Below are positions 36,737-45,579 of a stretch of DNA of 64,000 bases, piece by piece. Source of the stretch: CAVTLG01 sp963735495 (GTDB lineage: Bacteria; Chloroflexota; Ktedonobacteria; Ktedonobacterales; Ktedonobacteraceae); NCBI GenBank assembly GCA_963735495.1, contig CAVTLG010000002.1, positions 1,783,452-1,847,451 of the forward strand, in the 5' to 3' direction. Numbering within the stretch: the stretch's first letter is position 1; each line of letters opens with the position of its first letter. The position numbers and the translations under genes are program-made. A model generated the notes under the pieces. It had not been told where the DNA came from, searched no databases, and was given only the letters and a program-made list of their open reading frames with translations.

Positions 36737-37045
36737 CTAATCGGGTTCAATTGTTGCTGTGAGCTTATAGCTGAGCAAGCGTTCCTGATAGTATTCGGCG
36801 GCTTCCTTGAGGCAGACAATGACCACGGCCTTGCCGGTCGTATGGGCGGTAAGCATAATGAGGGTGGCTTCCTGGAGTGTTAGCGTATTGACCGATTGTA
36901 GTAGAGCAAAAATGACATAATTCATTTCATTATAATCGTCATCATGTACGATAACTTTATACGGAGGGAAGCGCTGAGTAAGATTCCGCGTGATTTCCTC
37001 CGGCCTTGTCTGGAAGTCTGGTTGTGTTAATTGTGCCTTGTGCAT
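36737..37045 (-). CDS. clpS: ATP-dependent Clp protease adaptor ClpS
   Basis: 102 residues. The ClpS core is clear: PPYKVIVHDDDYNEMNYVIFALLQSV (the N-degron pocket residues DDD-x-NxM-xYV), MLTAHTTGKAVVIVCLKEAAEYYQERLLSYKLTATIEP. It hands N-end-rule substrates to ClpA/ClpC with ClpP. ATG 37045 has GGAG nine bases upstream. No clp gene is next to it. Confidence 0.93.
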   Translation of the reverse strand: MHKAQLTQPDFQTRPEEITRNLTQRFPPYKVIVHDDDYNEMNYVIFALLQSVNTLTLQEATLIMLTAHTTGKAVVIVCLKEAAEYYQERLLSYKLTATIEPD

Positions 37046-37155
37046 AATAAAATTCTCCAATAAAAACGATTAAAAATAAGAGTGATTGAAACTTCCAAGA
37101 TCTATTGTAACGAAGAGTGTCTCATTTTACTAGTGCACTAGAAAACAGTCCTAAT

Positions 37156-37190
37156 AAAAAAAAATATCTCATCCGGCAAGGATGAGATAT
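37156..37190 (-). terminator. Rho-independent terminator
   Basis: On the minus strand ATATCTCATCC pairs perfectly with GGATGAGATAT around a 5-base loop and is followed by nine T. It ends the transcript of the frameshifted gene at 37207-37784. Confidence 0.9.
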
Positions 37191-37206
37191 ACTTCAGGCG
37201 CTGAAC

Positions 37207-37784
37207 TTACTCTTTACGCCCTACACTCCGATCAATTTTGCCCTGATTGTTCAAAAGGATAGCGCGTGCGCGTGATTTCCGACTAATATTTTCGGGGTCC
37301 GCGAGGCGGAGCGCAACCAGCGTACGTGCGCCTTGCGTGGCTGGTGAAGCAGGTGGTGGGGGTGCACTCTGTCCAATTGCTCCACGCACACGGCCACGTC
37401 TTGTCAAGCCGAAGACAGCGCCGAGGACAATACCGATCAGCGCTGCCACCAGTGATGTTATCGGCTCGTGCAACGTAGGTAGCGCGAATGTCGTGGCGAA
37501 TGAGATAGCGGTCAGTATGACTCCAAGGAGCACCGCGCAGAGGATAACCGTGACGGGGTTTGGTCCTTTACGTTGTGTCTGGAGGAAAACTCGCGCCGCC
37601 CTGCGTTGGGTCCATGCTCACGGAACTGTCCGCTACCGATGCTACCAGCGGCTAACTGATAGACCTCGTTTTGGGCAAAGCCCGCCTTTTGCAGTTTGGT
37701 CGCTACCTCATCGGCTTTTGTTTCATCAGGAAAAACCGCCAACAGATCGTAGTCGGCAGGTTGTTGTTGTTGTTGTTGTTGCAT
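37207..37784 (-). pseudogene. YflT-like stress/membrane protein, frameshifted
   Basis: Frame one begins MQQQQQQQPADYDLLAVFPDETKADEVATKLQKAGFAQNEVYQL, an N-terminal fold like the heat-induced YflT/DUF1269-type domains. Near 37,590-37,610 the sensible reading shifts by one base into RVFLQTQRKGPNPVTVILCAVLLGVILTAISFATTF, giving two membrane helices (also LVAALIGIVLGAVFGL) and a Pro/Ala tail. The two parts overlap on the same strand and share one terminator (37156-37190), so they were one gene. The shift may be a sequencing error; I see no slippery site that would suggest programmed frameshifting. Confidence 0.65.
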
Positions 37785-37872
37785 AAGGGAATCGCTCTCC
37801 TGAAACGGTGATCGTGCTTCTGCCTCTTACATTTTAGCATAACACGATATATTCCACAGCGGCGTAGACACC

Positions 37873-38058
37873 AGGGTTCTCCGTCTATGAGAGAAAAGGG
37901 GTAGAGGTGTGCCCCAGAGGCGCGAACGGAAGACCGGCAGAGTGTCATCGGCAATTGGGTAGGGGCGTGTCCTGGCGACCGCCCAGGTTGGGGTTCACGT
38001 GAGGCCCGGGGCGCACGCAAGGTGACGCCTCTACCCGGTTGTCCTCGAAGGATGGAGA
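37873..38058. repeat. Family A MITE-like repeat, larger copy
   Basis: It starts GGTTCTCCGTCTATGAGAG and ends GAAGGATGGAGATC, the two family A termini. The core is GGGTAGGGGCGTGTCCTGGCGACCGCCC...GGCCCGGGGCGCACGCAAGGTGACGCCTCTACCC. The middle is longer than in the copy at 349-469. It ends 15 bases from the dnaA stop codon. Confidence 0.65.
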
Positions 38059-38072
38059 TCTGATAGCGGCCA

Positions 38073-39656
38073 TTAGTGGTGATGCAACGAGTCCAGAACA
38101 GCGGCAATTTCCTGACGTGCCTGGTCATTATTGGCAATCTCAGCGCGTACTTTTTCCCAGCCGTGCATAATAGTCGTATGATCCCGTCCGCCCAATGCTG
38201 TACCAATGATCTGGAGGGACGCTGTGGTCTCTTCGCGCATCAGGTACATCGCTACCTGGCGCGGCCAGGCGATATCGCGGTCGCGCTGCTTGCCGCGTAG
38301 TAGATCGGCCTGCACGTTATAGAAGCGGCAAACCCCATCCAGCACTTCCGGGACCGTCAGGGTCGAAGTGGCTTTCTTGTCATAAATATGTTCCAGGGCC
38401 TGAGCTGCCAATCCTGACGTGAGTGGAGCATCATGTAGTGTCGCGTAAGCAATCACACGATTGAGCGCACCTTCAAGTTCACGCACACTACTGCACTCGG
38501 GGCGCGCGATATATTCGATGACGCCAGCCGGTACTGTAAAGCGCAGCGATTCCGATTTGGAGCGCAAGATAGCCAGGCGATGCTCATATTCTGGTGCTTG
38601 CACGTCTGCTAAAAGTCCCCACTCGAAGCGTGAACGCAGGCGATCCTGCAAACTGTTAATGGCCTTTGGTGGTCGGTCACTGGTGACAACAATCTGCTTA
38701 TTGGCATTGTGGAGGGTATTGAACGTATGAAAAAATTCTTCCTCGGTTGATTCTTTGCCCGCAATAAACTGAATATCGTCGACCAGCAGGATATCAATCT
38801 GGCGGTATTTGGAGCGAAACTCTTCTGTCTTCTGGAAGCGGATCGCATTCACAATCTCGTTGGTAAATTTCTCAGAGGTCACATAGAGCACATTCAAGCC
38901 GGCGCTCTCACCTGCGTGACCGATAGCATGCAGCAAATGGGTTTTGCCCAGTCCCACGCCTCCGTAGAGGAAGAGTGGATTGTAGATACGGCCAGGATTT
39001 TCTGAGACGGCCAGCGAAGCCGCGTGCGCCATCTGGTTCGACTTACCTACGATGAATGTATTGAACGTATAGCGTGAATTCAGCAAGCCCTCGAAGGAAG
39101 GGCCGCTGGGCAGCACCGGGCTATACTCCAGTTTTTTCTGCGTCCCCAAAGGGGTGCGTAGTTCGTATGTTTCATTGAACGCGTTCAGGTTGTTTTCCTG
39201 CGAGACTGGCTGTACTTTGTCATTTGGTGTACTAAGATACGCATTCGCCTGTGGCTCAACGGGTGCCATCGAAGTCATAGCCGTGGCGGCATCAGACATA
39301 TGTTTGTCGCGCAATGCCGAAGAAAAGCGTCCCTTTGGCAGGCGATAGCTCCGTTTGGTCGTACGTAGCGGTTGGTCGGCGGCGGGTGTGGCAGGTATAT
39401 CTTCTGAAAGCTCTTTCCCCACGATAAATTGCACTTCAACCGGCCCGCCAGTAATCTCCGCTAGGAGCGTGTGAATAGAGTCGTAAAAGCGATTTTCCAG
39501 ATGCGCCCTCGCAAATGTCGTAGGTACGCGGACGACGAAGACGCCATCTTGAAAAGAATGTGCAGACGTTCCCTGAAACCAGGTGGTAAAAACTGCCGTG
39601 CTTACCCTCGTTTGTAATCTCTCTATAGTTGCTTGCCAGATCTGTTTCTCATTCAC
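38073..39656 (-). CDS. dnaA: Chromosomal replication initiator DnaA
   Basis: 527 residues from GTG 39656 (AAAGGGG six bases upstream); GTG 39665 is the alternative. Domain I is IWQATIERLQTRVSTAVFTTWFQG, followed by a variable linker. The AAA+ core has NPLFLYGGVGLGKTHLLHAIGH (Walker A), ILLVDDIQFIAGKESTEEEFFHTFN (Walker B) and VVTSDRPPKAI (sensor I). Domain IV ends with the DnaA-box-binding GGRDHTTIMHGWEKV. It initiates replication by opening oriC. dnaN, recF and gyrB are not adjacent and only one weak DnaA-box-like site lies upstream, so the usual dnaA-linked origin is not evident. Confidence 0.96.
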   Translation of the reverse strand: MNEKQIWQATIERLQTRVSTAVFTTWFQGTSAHSFQDGVFVVRVPTTFARAHLENRFYDSIHTLLAEITGGPVEVQFIVGKELSEDIPATPAADQPLRTTKRSYRLPKGRFSSALRDKHMSDAATAMTSMAPVEPQANAYLSTPNDKVQPVSQENNLNAFNETYELRTPLGTQKKLEYSPVLPSGPSFEGLLNSRYTFNTFIVGKSNQMAHAASLAVSENPGRIYNPLFLYGGVGLGKTHLLHAIGHAGESAGLNVLYVTSEKFTNEIVNAIRFQKTEEFRSKYRQIDILLVDDIQFIAGKESTEEEFFHTFNTLHNANKQIVVTSDRPPKAINSLQDRLRSRFEWGLLADVQAPEYEHRLAILRSKSESLRFTVPAGVIEYIARPECSSVRELEGALNRVIAYATLHDAPLTSGLAAQALEHIYDKKATSTLTVPEVLDGVCRFYNVQADLLRGKQRDRDIAWPRQVAMYLMREETTASLQIIGTALGGRDHTTIMHGWEKVRAEIANNDQARQEIAAVLDSLHHH

Positions 39657-40018
39657 ACGCGGCACCCCTTTGGGGATATTTCTAAATCATTCAAAATGCC
39701 TTGATACATTATCCGCACGTTCTTAGTATAATGATAGGGGAAATTAGACGAAAAAAACGCCCCTTTAGTTCTATTCGTGTCGGCAGAATGCAATGGTAGC
39801 ATTAAATTAGAACGCTGTAAAGCCCTCCTTTTGTACCACCTTGAGAGCTACCTGATAGGATTCTCGCGCCGTTTCCAGTATACTAAGCCGAAGACTATAA
39901 TGGTAAGGGTAATAATCTTAATGAAACGCTGCCGACTGTAGCGAAATAGCAAGTATCTCAATACATCTCTTATTTTCGCTCGCCAGCGGGCAATATGCAG
40001 TCACCTAAGGAGCTTTTT
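39657..40018. other. Divergent spacer upstream of dnaA
   Basis: No gene is seen. TTATCCGCA at about 39710-39718 differs by one base from the DnaA-box consensus TTATCCACA. TATAAT-like sequences occur in both orientations (near 39726 and 39895). I see no array of boxes that would mark an origin. Confidence 0.4.
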
Positions 40019-40765
40019 ATGCCTCTATTCCAGCGAAGAAGATCTGGTGCGCGCCGGGCCGCTAATGGCCTTATGCGTTTGCACACTATACATTGGCGAT
40101 GGACGTCTCTCTCTCTTCTGCTTGTCTTGTCCGGTATCTTGCTGGCTGCATGTGCGGGCGCGGGCGGTGCGAATAGTCAGGCTACTGCAACGCCCGAACC
40201 GGTGGCGCTGGCACAGTTGCACTGGTGTAGCAAGCCTGCAATGGTCTTTCGCGATGATGCATCAGCCGTAAAGCCAGCAACAGGCGCAACTGTTACGACG
40301 CCGAGTACGGGCCTGGGACCCGCGAATGGCACGCCGGTCACGCTGACGAACTGGTCAGTGGTCCAGGCTAACCTGGGTTTTACGGTCTTTCTCCCACCGA
40401 CATTGCCTGCGGGCACCTGTCTCTTAAGTGCCTCGGGTACCTTACGTCACCCGGTGCTAGGAAGTAACTTTGTGATTACCTATCTGCTGGCTGATCATGA
40501 CTCGATCACGTTTTCACAAGCGCCTTTGACTTCTAAGAATACCGTTTTTCAGTGTAGTGTGGCTCCTGATGCGAGCGTCCTGAACGGAGGCGCACAGGCA
40601 GCTACGCCTACAGCGGCGGTTTCCTCCAAACAGGACTCGATCCAGCTATGCAGTGGGGCGCGTAATACAACCGATATTGTTTTTTCAGCGCGTGGCAAGA
40701 CGAGCGCATTGCAGCAAATTTTCCAGAGTTTGCAGCCGAATGTCAGTTGGATTCCCGCGACGTGA
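40019..40765 (+). CDS. Exported lipoprotein of unknown function
   Basis: 248 residues. A basic start (QRRRSGARRAANGLMR), a hydrophobic core (LSLLLVLSGILLA) and lipobox LAAC at about residue 44 mark a lipoprotein. The mature part has QLHWCSKPAMVFRDD, WSVVQANLGFTVFLPPTLPAGTCLLSASGTLRHP, and a C-terminal SIQLCSGARNTTDIVFSARG, with paired Cys likely to form disulfides. I do not recognise the fold. AAGGAG six bases before ATG 40019 fixes the start. Confidence 0.7.
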   Translation: MPLFQRRRSGARRAANGLMRLHTIHWRWTSLSLLLVLSGILLAACAGAGGANSQATATPEPVALAQLHWCSKPAMVFRDDASAVKPATGATVTTPSTGLGPANGTPVTLTNWSVVQANLGFTVFLPPTLPAGTCLLSASGTLRHPVLGSNFVITYLLADHDSITFSQAPLTSKNTVFQCSVAPDASVLNGGAQAATPTAAVSSKQDSIQLCSGARNTTDIVFSARGKTSALQQIFQSLQPNVSWIPAT

Positions 40766-40993
40766 GATGCTGCTTTCCAGGGCACATCGCGTGTTTCTGC
40801 AAATGACTGAGCATATATGGGTGAAGATTTAGCGCTCCATTCGTCGTAGTATTGGGACGATTGGTAGCCGCAGGTGATTGTGATCACCGCGACCCTCGAC
40901 GCTCAACTTTCACTTCTGGTATAATAGACGGAAGTTTTATATGCGTGCGAAATAGCAATTTGTGCGTGCAGACTAATGGGAGGAACTAGTATC

Positions 40994-42433
40994 ATGGATA
41001 AGTGTCCTTATTGTGACGCTGAGACCCGGCCGGGTGATAACTTTTGTTTGAATTGTGGCAATCGCCTGCTTTCTGCGACTCCCTCTTCTTCTCAGCAGGC
41101 GCAGCCAGCAGCAGGAGAAGCAACCGTGGCCGCCGCAGATGATTGGGCCGCAACACCAGGCTCTGCACCTGCTAATAGTTGGTCTGATGGGGCGGCTTCG
41201 CTTGCTCCCACGATTGCAGATTCTTCTCCTGCGGGGCAGGATTTTCCGACCATGCAGGAGGCTACGTTGGATACTGTACAGACTGCGGATAGCATTGAGG
41301 AGCCAGCGCGCTTTGCCTTACGTTCTGACGAGGGCGAAGTCGTTCAGGAATATCCATTGGATAAGCCTGAAATCACCATTGGTCGCGCTCCGAACAGTGA
41401 TATATTGTTATCGAAAGATAAGTTGACCTCGCGCCGCCATGCAACTGTGCGTTATGAAGGTGGTCGCTACGTCTTACATGACGAGCGCAGCGCGAATGGT
41501 ACTTTTGTCAATGGGCAGCAGATAGAAGACACGACGCCGTACGAGTTACAGGATGGCGATCATGTAGGTATTGGAGAACACGAGTTGGTTTTTTATGCGT
41601 TCAATTCAAGGGCGGAGCATGGTGGTATCGACGAGTTACCAACGCAAGCTGTCCAATACGATGAGCCTCCACAGGATGTGACCTATCGCACGCGTGAGGA
41701 TGCTCTGGCCACCCTGGCGAGTAATGATGAGTTTGGCACGCATGCGTCGTATGCTGCTGCGGAAGAGCCAGAAGCCCAGCCCGTCGCGGTCGCCGCTCAA
41801 CCGCCGATGACGCCATCGGTGGAGCAGACGCCTGTGGCTGCTTATGCCTATACAGCGGCCTCCAATGCGAATATAGCGACTGCGCTGCCTGAGGTTGCTG
41901 ATGTCGTGAATAATATGCAATCTTTCAACACCAATAACGATAGCGCAAATGCTGTGACACCAGCTCAGATCCCTGTGCAGTACGACGATGCGTCTGTGAC
42001 GTTCAACCGTCTGGCGAACTTACCGTTGCCCACGTTGCCGGATATGAGCGCGTTGATGGCGGCGCTTTCAACATTGGATGGTCAGGTCATGTCGCTACAG
42101 CAGCAATTCAACGCAACTCAGGATGCTGTGCGCAACCATGAAGCTGAGGTATTGCAGGTTTCGAATCAGTTGCGAGTTGGCATTCGCCGCGTCTCTGAGC
42201 GTATGGATAATACTATCGCCGATGTCGCGCGCAGTCGCGAGGCGTTATCCTGGGCCGAACTGTTGCAATTGATGGAAGATGTCATGAACAATCCGCGCGA
42301 TATCGAGTACGTGACAAAGCTCGCACGTAAGGCGCGTGAATTAAATAAGGTCTTCCAGATCCATCAGAACGTGCTCAACACCATGGCTGAATGCAATAGC
42401 CTGCTGCGTAGCATGATCGGCGAAGATAAATAG
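40994..42433 (+). CDS. Zinc-ribbon and FHA-domain protein
   Basis: 479 residues. A zinc ribbon begins the protein (CPYCDAETRPGDNFCLNCGNRL), then a low-complexity linker. The FHA domain spans about residues 108-190, with ITIGRAPNSDILLSKDKLTSRRHATV and NGTFVNGQQI (the phosphothreonine-binding R, S-R-H and N residues are all present). A long Gln/Ala-rich linker leads to a C-terminal coiled coil (MSLQQQFNATQDAVRNHEAEVLQVSNQ). It is probably a soluble reader of Ser/Thr kinase signalling. GGGAGG lies ten bases before ATG 40994. Confidence 0.88.
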   Translation: MDKCPYCDAETRPGDNFCLNCGNRLLSATPSSSQQAQPAAGEATVAAADDWAATPGSAPANSWSDGAASLAPTIADSSPAGQDFPTMQEATLDTVQTADSIEEPARFALRSDEGEVVQEYPLDKPEITIGRAPNSDILLSKDKLTSRRHATVRYEGGRYVLHDERSANGTFVNGQQIEDTTPYELQDGDHVGIGEHELVFYAFNSRAEHGGIDELPTQAVQYDEPPQDVTYRTREDALATLASNDEFGTHASYAAAEEPEAQPVAVAAQPPMTPSVEQTPVAAYAYTAASNANIATALPEVADVVNNMQSFNTNNDSANAVTPAQIPVQYDDASVTFNRLANLPLPTLPDMSALMAALSTLDGQVMSLQQQFNATQDAVRNHEAEVLQVSNQLRVGIRRVSERMDNTIADVARSREALSWAELLQLMEDVMNNPRDIEYVTKLARKARELNKVFQIHQNVLNTMAECNSLLRSMIGEDK

Positions 42434-42449
42434 CGTAACAGATCGTTTT

Positions 42450-42482
42450 GCATACATATGGCTAAATTTGCTTTATGTATGC
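42450..42482 (+). terminator. Terminator after the FHA gene
   Basis: GCATACATA pairs with TATGTATGC around a 15-base loop and is followed by GGTTTTGT. It lies 17 bases past the stop codon at 42433. Confidence 0.55.
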
Positions 42483-42509
42483 GGTTTTGTCTAGCATGGC
42501 GATTTTACT

Positions 42510-44174
42510 ATGGATAAACGCGCATCCACCAGTGTAGGGAGCATCGTTGATGATGCTCCCGCGCTGCATGATAGCAGACCTGTTGACGCTATCATTATCG
42601 GTGCGGGCCTGGGCGGTCTGCTCAGCGCCGCGCAGCTTCTGCAACGCGGAAAACGGGTTGTGGTCGTGGAAAGATTACCCCATAGCGGAGGACGCTTTAC
42701 CGCCAAGACGTTTCAAGGTGTGCAGGTCAGTACCGGTGCGGTACATATGGTCCCGTTTGGTAGTAGTGGCGTACTGGCTAGCATGCTGCGTCGTCTGCAT
42801 GTACCTCACCGACTCTTTGATGCCGATGTCTTTGGTTCATTTCACGTTCACGGTAAGCAGTATCGCTCGCGTGGCCTGTTAGGCGTCTTTCAGTTCCTGG
42901 GACCTGTACAGTCCTTCTGGTTTACGCGTATCGGCTACCTGATGTTCTTGCGTCCGCTACCAGCGCATGAGCGCGATCTACCGTTTGATCTCTGGCTTGA
43001 GCGGCATGTCAATGTCAGGCGTAATCCGCAACTGGTCGCTTTCTTCGAGCGTATTGCGCGCTTTGCGCTCAGTCTTGAACTCGGCCAGGTCAGTACCGCT
43101 GAAGTTGTGCGCATAACCAAAAATATGCTGCGTTACGGAGCGCCAGGGATTGTGCAGGGCGGTTGCGGTGAGCTGACGAAGCAGTTGCAACAACACTTGC
43201 TGGCTCAGGGTGGTGATTTGTTGCTTGCTCATGAAGTACTGCAAATCCTCAGCGCCGGTGGACAGGTGACAGGGGTACGTGTACGCAATAAGCAACGCGA
43301 CGAGGAAATACTCATCAATGCTCCGCTGGTCGTCAGTGATATCGGTCCTCGTGCGACCACTGCGCTGCTGGATAATCGCCGTGTGACGCAGGCCGAGGTC
43401 TTAAAGAAGAAAAATACTGCTGAAGAAGCGACAGAGCAGATGGAGGGTCTCCATCCTTCTGGGGAAAACGTTGGGAACGCGGGTAGGGGCGTGTCCTGGC
43501 GACCGCCCTGGTGGCCACAACGCGAGCAACGGGGGCGCACGCGAGGTGACGCCCCTACCCGCGTTCCCCCGAATGGACCGAGCGTCCAAGCTGAGCCAGA
43601 GTTACAAGAGGCTATCGGACTCAAAGTACACATTCTGAGCGATGTCTCGCTTATTCCGCACAAAGGCATCATGTATTGTCTGGATACAAAACGCATTGCC
43701 GGTATGGTCCAGCCGACTAATAGTGATCCCAGCCTGGCTCCGCCCGGAAAACATTTGCTGATTAGCCATCAGGTGATTCAGAGCAACGATGTTGCGGAGG
43801 AGCGCGCGCTGGCTCTCGCCGATCTGCACATGCTTTTTGGGGCAGACTTTTTTGCTGAACATTGCCGCGTGCTGACGATGGGTACCTATCGTGGCGAGTG
43901 GCCCGTCAATCGTATTGCGCAGGGAGAAGACGTGCGCGCGCAGACCGCTACGCAGGGTCTCTATCTAGTTGGCGATGCTGTGAAACCGTCTGGCTACCTG
44001 ATGGTTGAGGGTGTTGCGCAGAGCGTCAATCGCTTCCTGGATCTCTTTGAAGCGAGCGATCAGCAACAGGTGCCGGCGTCGCGTAAGGCTCACGCGCACC
44101 ATGAAATGTCCCCACCATCACGTCTCAACGCCCTACTCTGGTTGTGGAAGGCTCCAGGTAACTCTGGTAAATAG
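42510..44174 (+). CDS. FAD-dependent oxidoreductase (phytoene-desaturase-like) with in-frame MITE insertion
   Basis: 554 residues. It opens with the Rossmann dinucleotide site VDAIIIGAGLGGLLSAAQLLQRGKRVVVVERLPHSGGRF, as in CrtI-type desaturases and carotenoid isomerases, and ends GLYLVGDAVKPSGYLMVEGVAQSVNRFLDLF, the matching FAD-binding C-terminus. The substrate is unknown. Residues about 315-360 (ENVGNAGRGVSWRPPWWPQ...GDAPTRVPPNGPS) are not protein-like. They are the translation of a family A repeat (43454-43592) that keeps the frame open. No carotenoid gene is adjacent. Activity after the insertion is unproven. Confidence 0.85.
   Translation: MDKRASTSVGSIVDDAPALHDSRPVDAIIIGAGLGGLLSAAQLLQRGKRVVVVERLPHSGGRFTAKTFQGVQVSTGAVHMVPFGSSGVLASMLRRLHVPHRLFDADVFGSFHVHGKQYRSRGLLGVFQFLGPVQSFWFTRIGYLMFLRPLPAHERDLPFDLWLERHVNVRRNPQLVAFFERIARFALSLELGQVSTAEVVRITKNMLRYGAPGIVQGGCGELTKQLQQHLLAQGGDLLLAHEVLQILSAGGQVTGVRVRNKQRDEEILINAPLVVSDIGPRATTALLDNRRVTQAEVLKKKNTAEEATEQMEGLHPSGENVGNAGRGVSWRPPWWPQREQRGRTRGDAPTRVPPNGPSVQAEPELQEAIGLKVHILSDVSLIPHKGIMYCLDTKRIAGMVQPTNSDPSLAPPGKHLLISHQVIQSNDVAEERALALADLHMLFGADFFAEHCRVLTMGTYRGEWPVNRIAQGEDVRAQTATQGLYLVGDAVKPSGYLMVEGVAQSVNRFLDLFEASDQQQVPASRKAHAHHEMSPPSRLNALLWLWKAPGNSGK
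43454..43592. mobile_element. Family A MITE-like repeat inside a coding region
   Basis: GGTCTCCATCCTTCTGGGGAAAACGTTGGGAACGCGGGTAGGGGCG on the left and CGCCCCTACCCGCGTTCCCCCGAATGGACC on the right match the element at 349-469, including the outer GGTCTCCATCC terminus. The right terminus is diverged and no target duplication is clear, so the insertion is older. It lies wholly within the oxidoreductase gene and adds in-frame codons. Confidence 0.75.
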
Positions 44175-44241
44175 CCGGTGGATGTGCCCGACGTACCGAA
44201 TTTTTGCACTGGCCCCAAATTGCCACGCAAAGGTCTTGCAT

Positions 44242-44256
44242 ATGACGTTACGTCAT
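44242..44256. promoter_or_regulatory. Palindromic operator candidate for the MerR/TipAS gene
   Basis: ATGACGT-T-ACGTCAT is a perfect palindrome with a single-base centre, 32 bases before the TTG start of the regulator. MerR-family proteins bind such dyads in their own promoters, so autoregulation is plausible. Confidence 0.5.
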
Positions 44257-44287
44257 GCCTTATGCTTCATGCGAAAGGAGGTAACAC

Positions 44288-45100
44288 TTGGATCGCCAAT
44301 ACTATACCACCAGTCAGTTTGCGCACAAGGCAGCGGTGACGGCGCGTACCTTGCGTTTTTATGACAAGGTAGGTCTCCTCTCGCCCTCGGAGTATACGGA
44401 GGTAGGGCATCGGCTGTACTCAGATGAGGATTTGTGGCGTTTGCAGCAGATCCTGGCGCTGAAGTTTCTCGGTTTCTCATTGGACGAGATCAAGGTCTGT
44501 CTGCAGACGGACCCCGAGCGCTTGCATGAGACGCTGATTACGCAGAAGGTGATGATGCGCGAGAAGCGCAGTCAGCTGGATAAGGTAATTCAGGCCATTG
44601 AGCAGGCTGAAGCGGCGCTGCGGAGCAAACAGGGAGACTGGAATGCGCTGATCAATGTGATCCAGGTGATGCAAATGGAGCAGCATAACGATTGGGTAAA
44701 CAAGTACCTGACACCGGAACAACAGCAGAAGATGGCGGAGATCTCTGCCAGGTCGTATGATCCTGATGCGGCGCAGAAGGTGAAGGCGTGGGGGAAGAAC
44801 TGGACGGAGGAGGATCAGCAACGCGCGAGCCAGCAGTGGGAGGCCGTTTACGCGGAACTGCGGCGACTGGTCGCGGAGAGCAAGGACCCGCTTGGTCCAG
44901 AGGGTCAGGCGCTGGCGCGGCAGCACAGTGAGTTGATCGGGCAGTTCACGCGTGGTGACGCGGATGTAGCGTCTGGCTTGCAGCAGTGGTGGAAGAACCA
45001 CGACGAGCTGCCAGCCGCAGAGAGGCCGTTAGCCATGTATAGCTATAGCGCGGAGGAAGCTGCGTTCCTGCAGAAGGCGCTGAAGCACTATCAGCAATAA
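44288..45100 (+). CDS. MerR-family regulator with TipAS drug-binding domain
   Basis: 270 residues. N-terminal MerR winged helix (YYTTSQFAHKAAVTARTLRFYDKVGLLSPSEYTEVGHRLYSDEDLWRLQQILALKFLGFSLDEI), a long dimerisation helix, then a TipAS domain (EQQQKMAEIS..., helical, ending MYSYSAEEAAFLQKALKHYQQ). TipAL-type regulators bind thiopeptide and other drugs and activate efflux genes. Here the start is TTG 44288, with AAAGGAGG seven bases upstream. No efflux gene follows in the window. A palindrome at 44242-44256 may be its operator. Confidence 0.9.
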   Translation: MDRQYYTTSQFAHKAAVTARTLRFYDKVGLLSPSEYTEVGHRLYSDEDLWRLQQILALKFLGFSLDEIKVCLQTDPERLHETLITQKVMMREKRSQLDKVIQAIEQAEAALRSKQGDWNALINVIQVMQMEQHNDWVNKYLTPEQQQKMAEISARSYDPDAAQKVKAWGKNWTEEDQQRASQQWEAVYAELRRLVAESKDPLGPEGQALARQHSELIGQFTRGDADVASGLQQWWKNHDELPAAERPLAMYSYSAEEAAFLQKALKHYQQ

Positions 45101-45162
45101 TCGCGTGTGCTGTGTAGCGCCAAAGGCAATCCATTTCTCGTAAGGAGAGCCGACGCCCAGAC

Positions 45163-45546
45163 TCGCGTAGAGGCCGAGCGAAGACCTTTTTTGGCAGTTT
45201 GTCGTAGCGTTGAGCCAGGAATAAAAGGTCTTTGCGTTCCTTGCGGCCAATACATTACACTTAGGCGGTGTGGGGAACCAACGTTCAACCTCGCGTAGGG
45301 GCCGAGCGAAGACCTTTTTTGGCAGTTTGTCGTAGCGTTGAGCCAGGAATAAAAGGTCTTTGCGTCCCTTGCGGCCAATACCTTTCACTTAAGCGGCATT
45401 GAGCGCAAACATTTAAGCTCGCGTAGGGGCCGAGCGAAGACCTTTTTTGGTGGTCTGTCTGCTCCCTTGAGCGAAGAAAAAAGGTCTTTGCGTCCCTTGC
45501 GGCGGCCCGTTTTTTGCCCTTAAGTGAAATGTATTGTCCCTTGCGG
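45163..45546. repeat. Three tandem 128-bp family B units
   Basis: TCGCGTAG(A/G)GGCCGAGCGAAG begins at 45163, 45291 and 45419, a period of 128. Each unit has AAGACCTTTTTTGG, a variable centre, AAAAGGTCTTTGCGT(C/T)CCTTGCGGC, forming a hairpin. A partial fourth tail (CCCTTGCGGCGGCC) follows near 45536. Units one and two share a nearly identical centre and the third differs. This fills the spacer between the TipAS gene and the GH127 gene. Confidence 0.8.
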
Positions 45547-45579
45547 CGGCCTATTTTCGAGCTACCGTTAGTATTGGCG

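Noticed and set aside
39700..39760. Candidate replication origin upstream of dnaA
   Set aside because: Only one imperfect DnaA-box-like site and no AT-rich unwinding region with ordered boxes.
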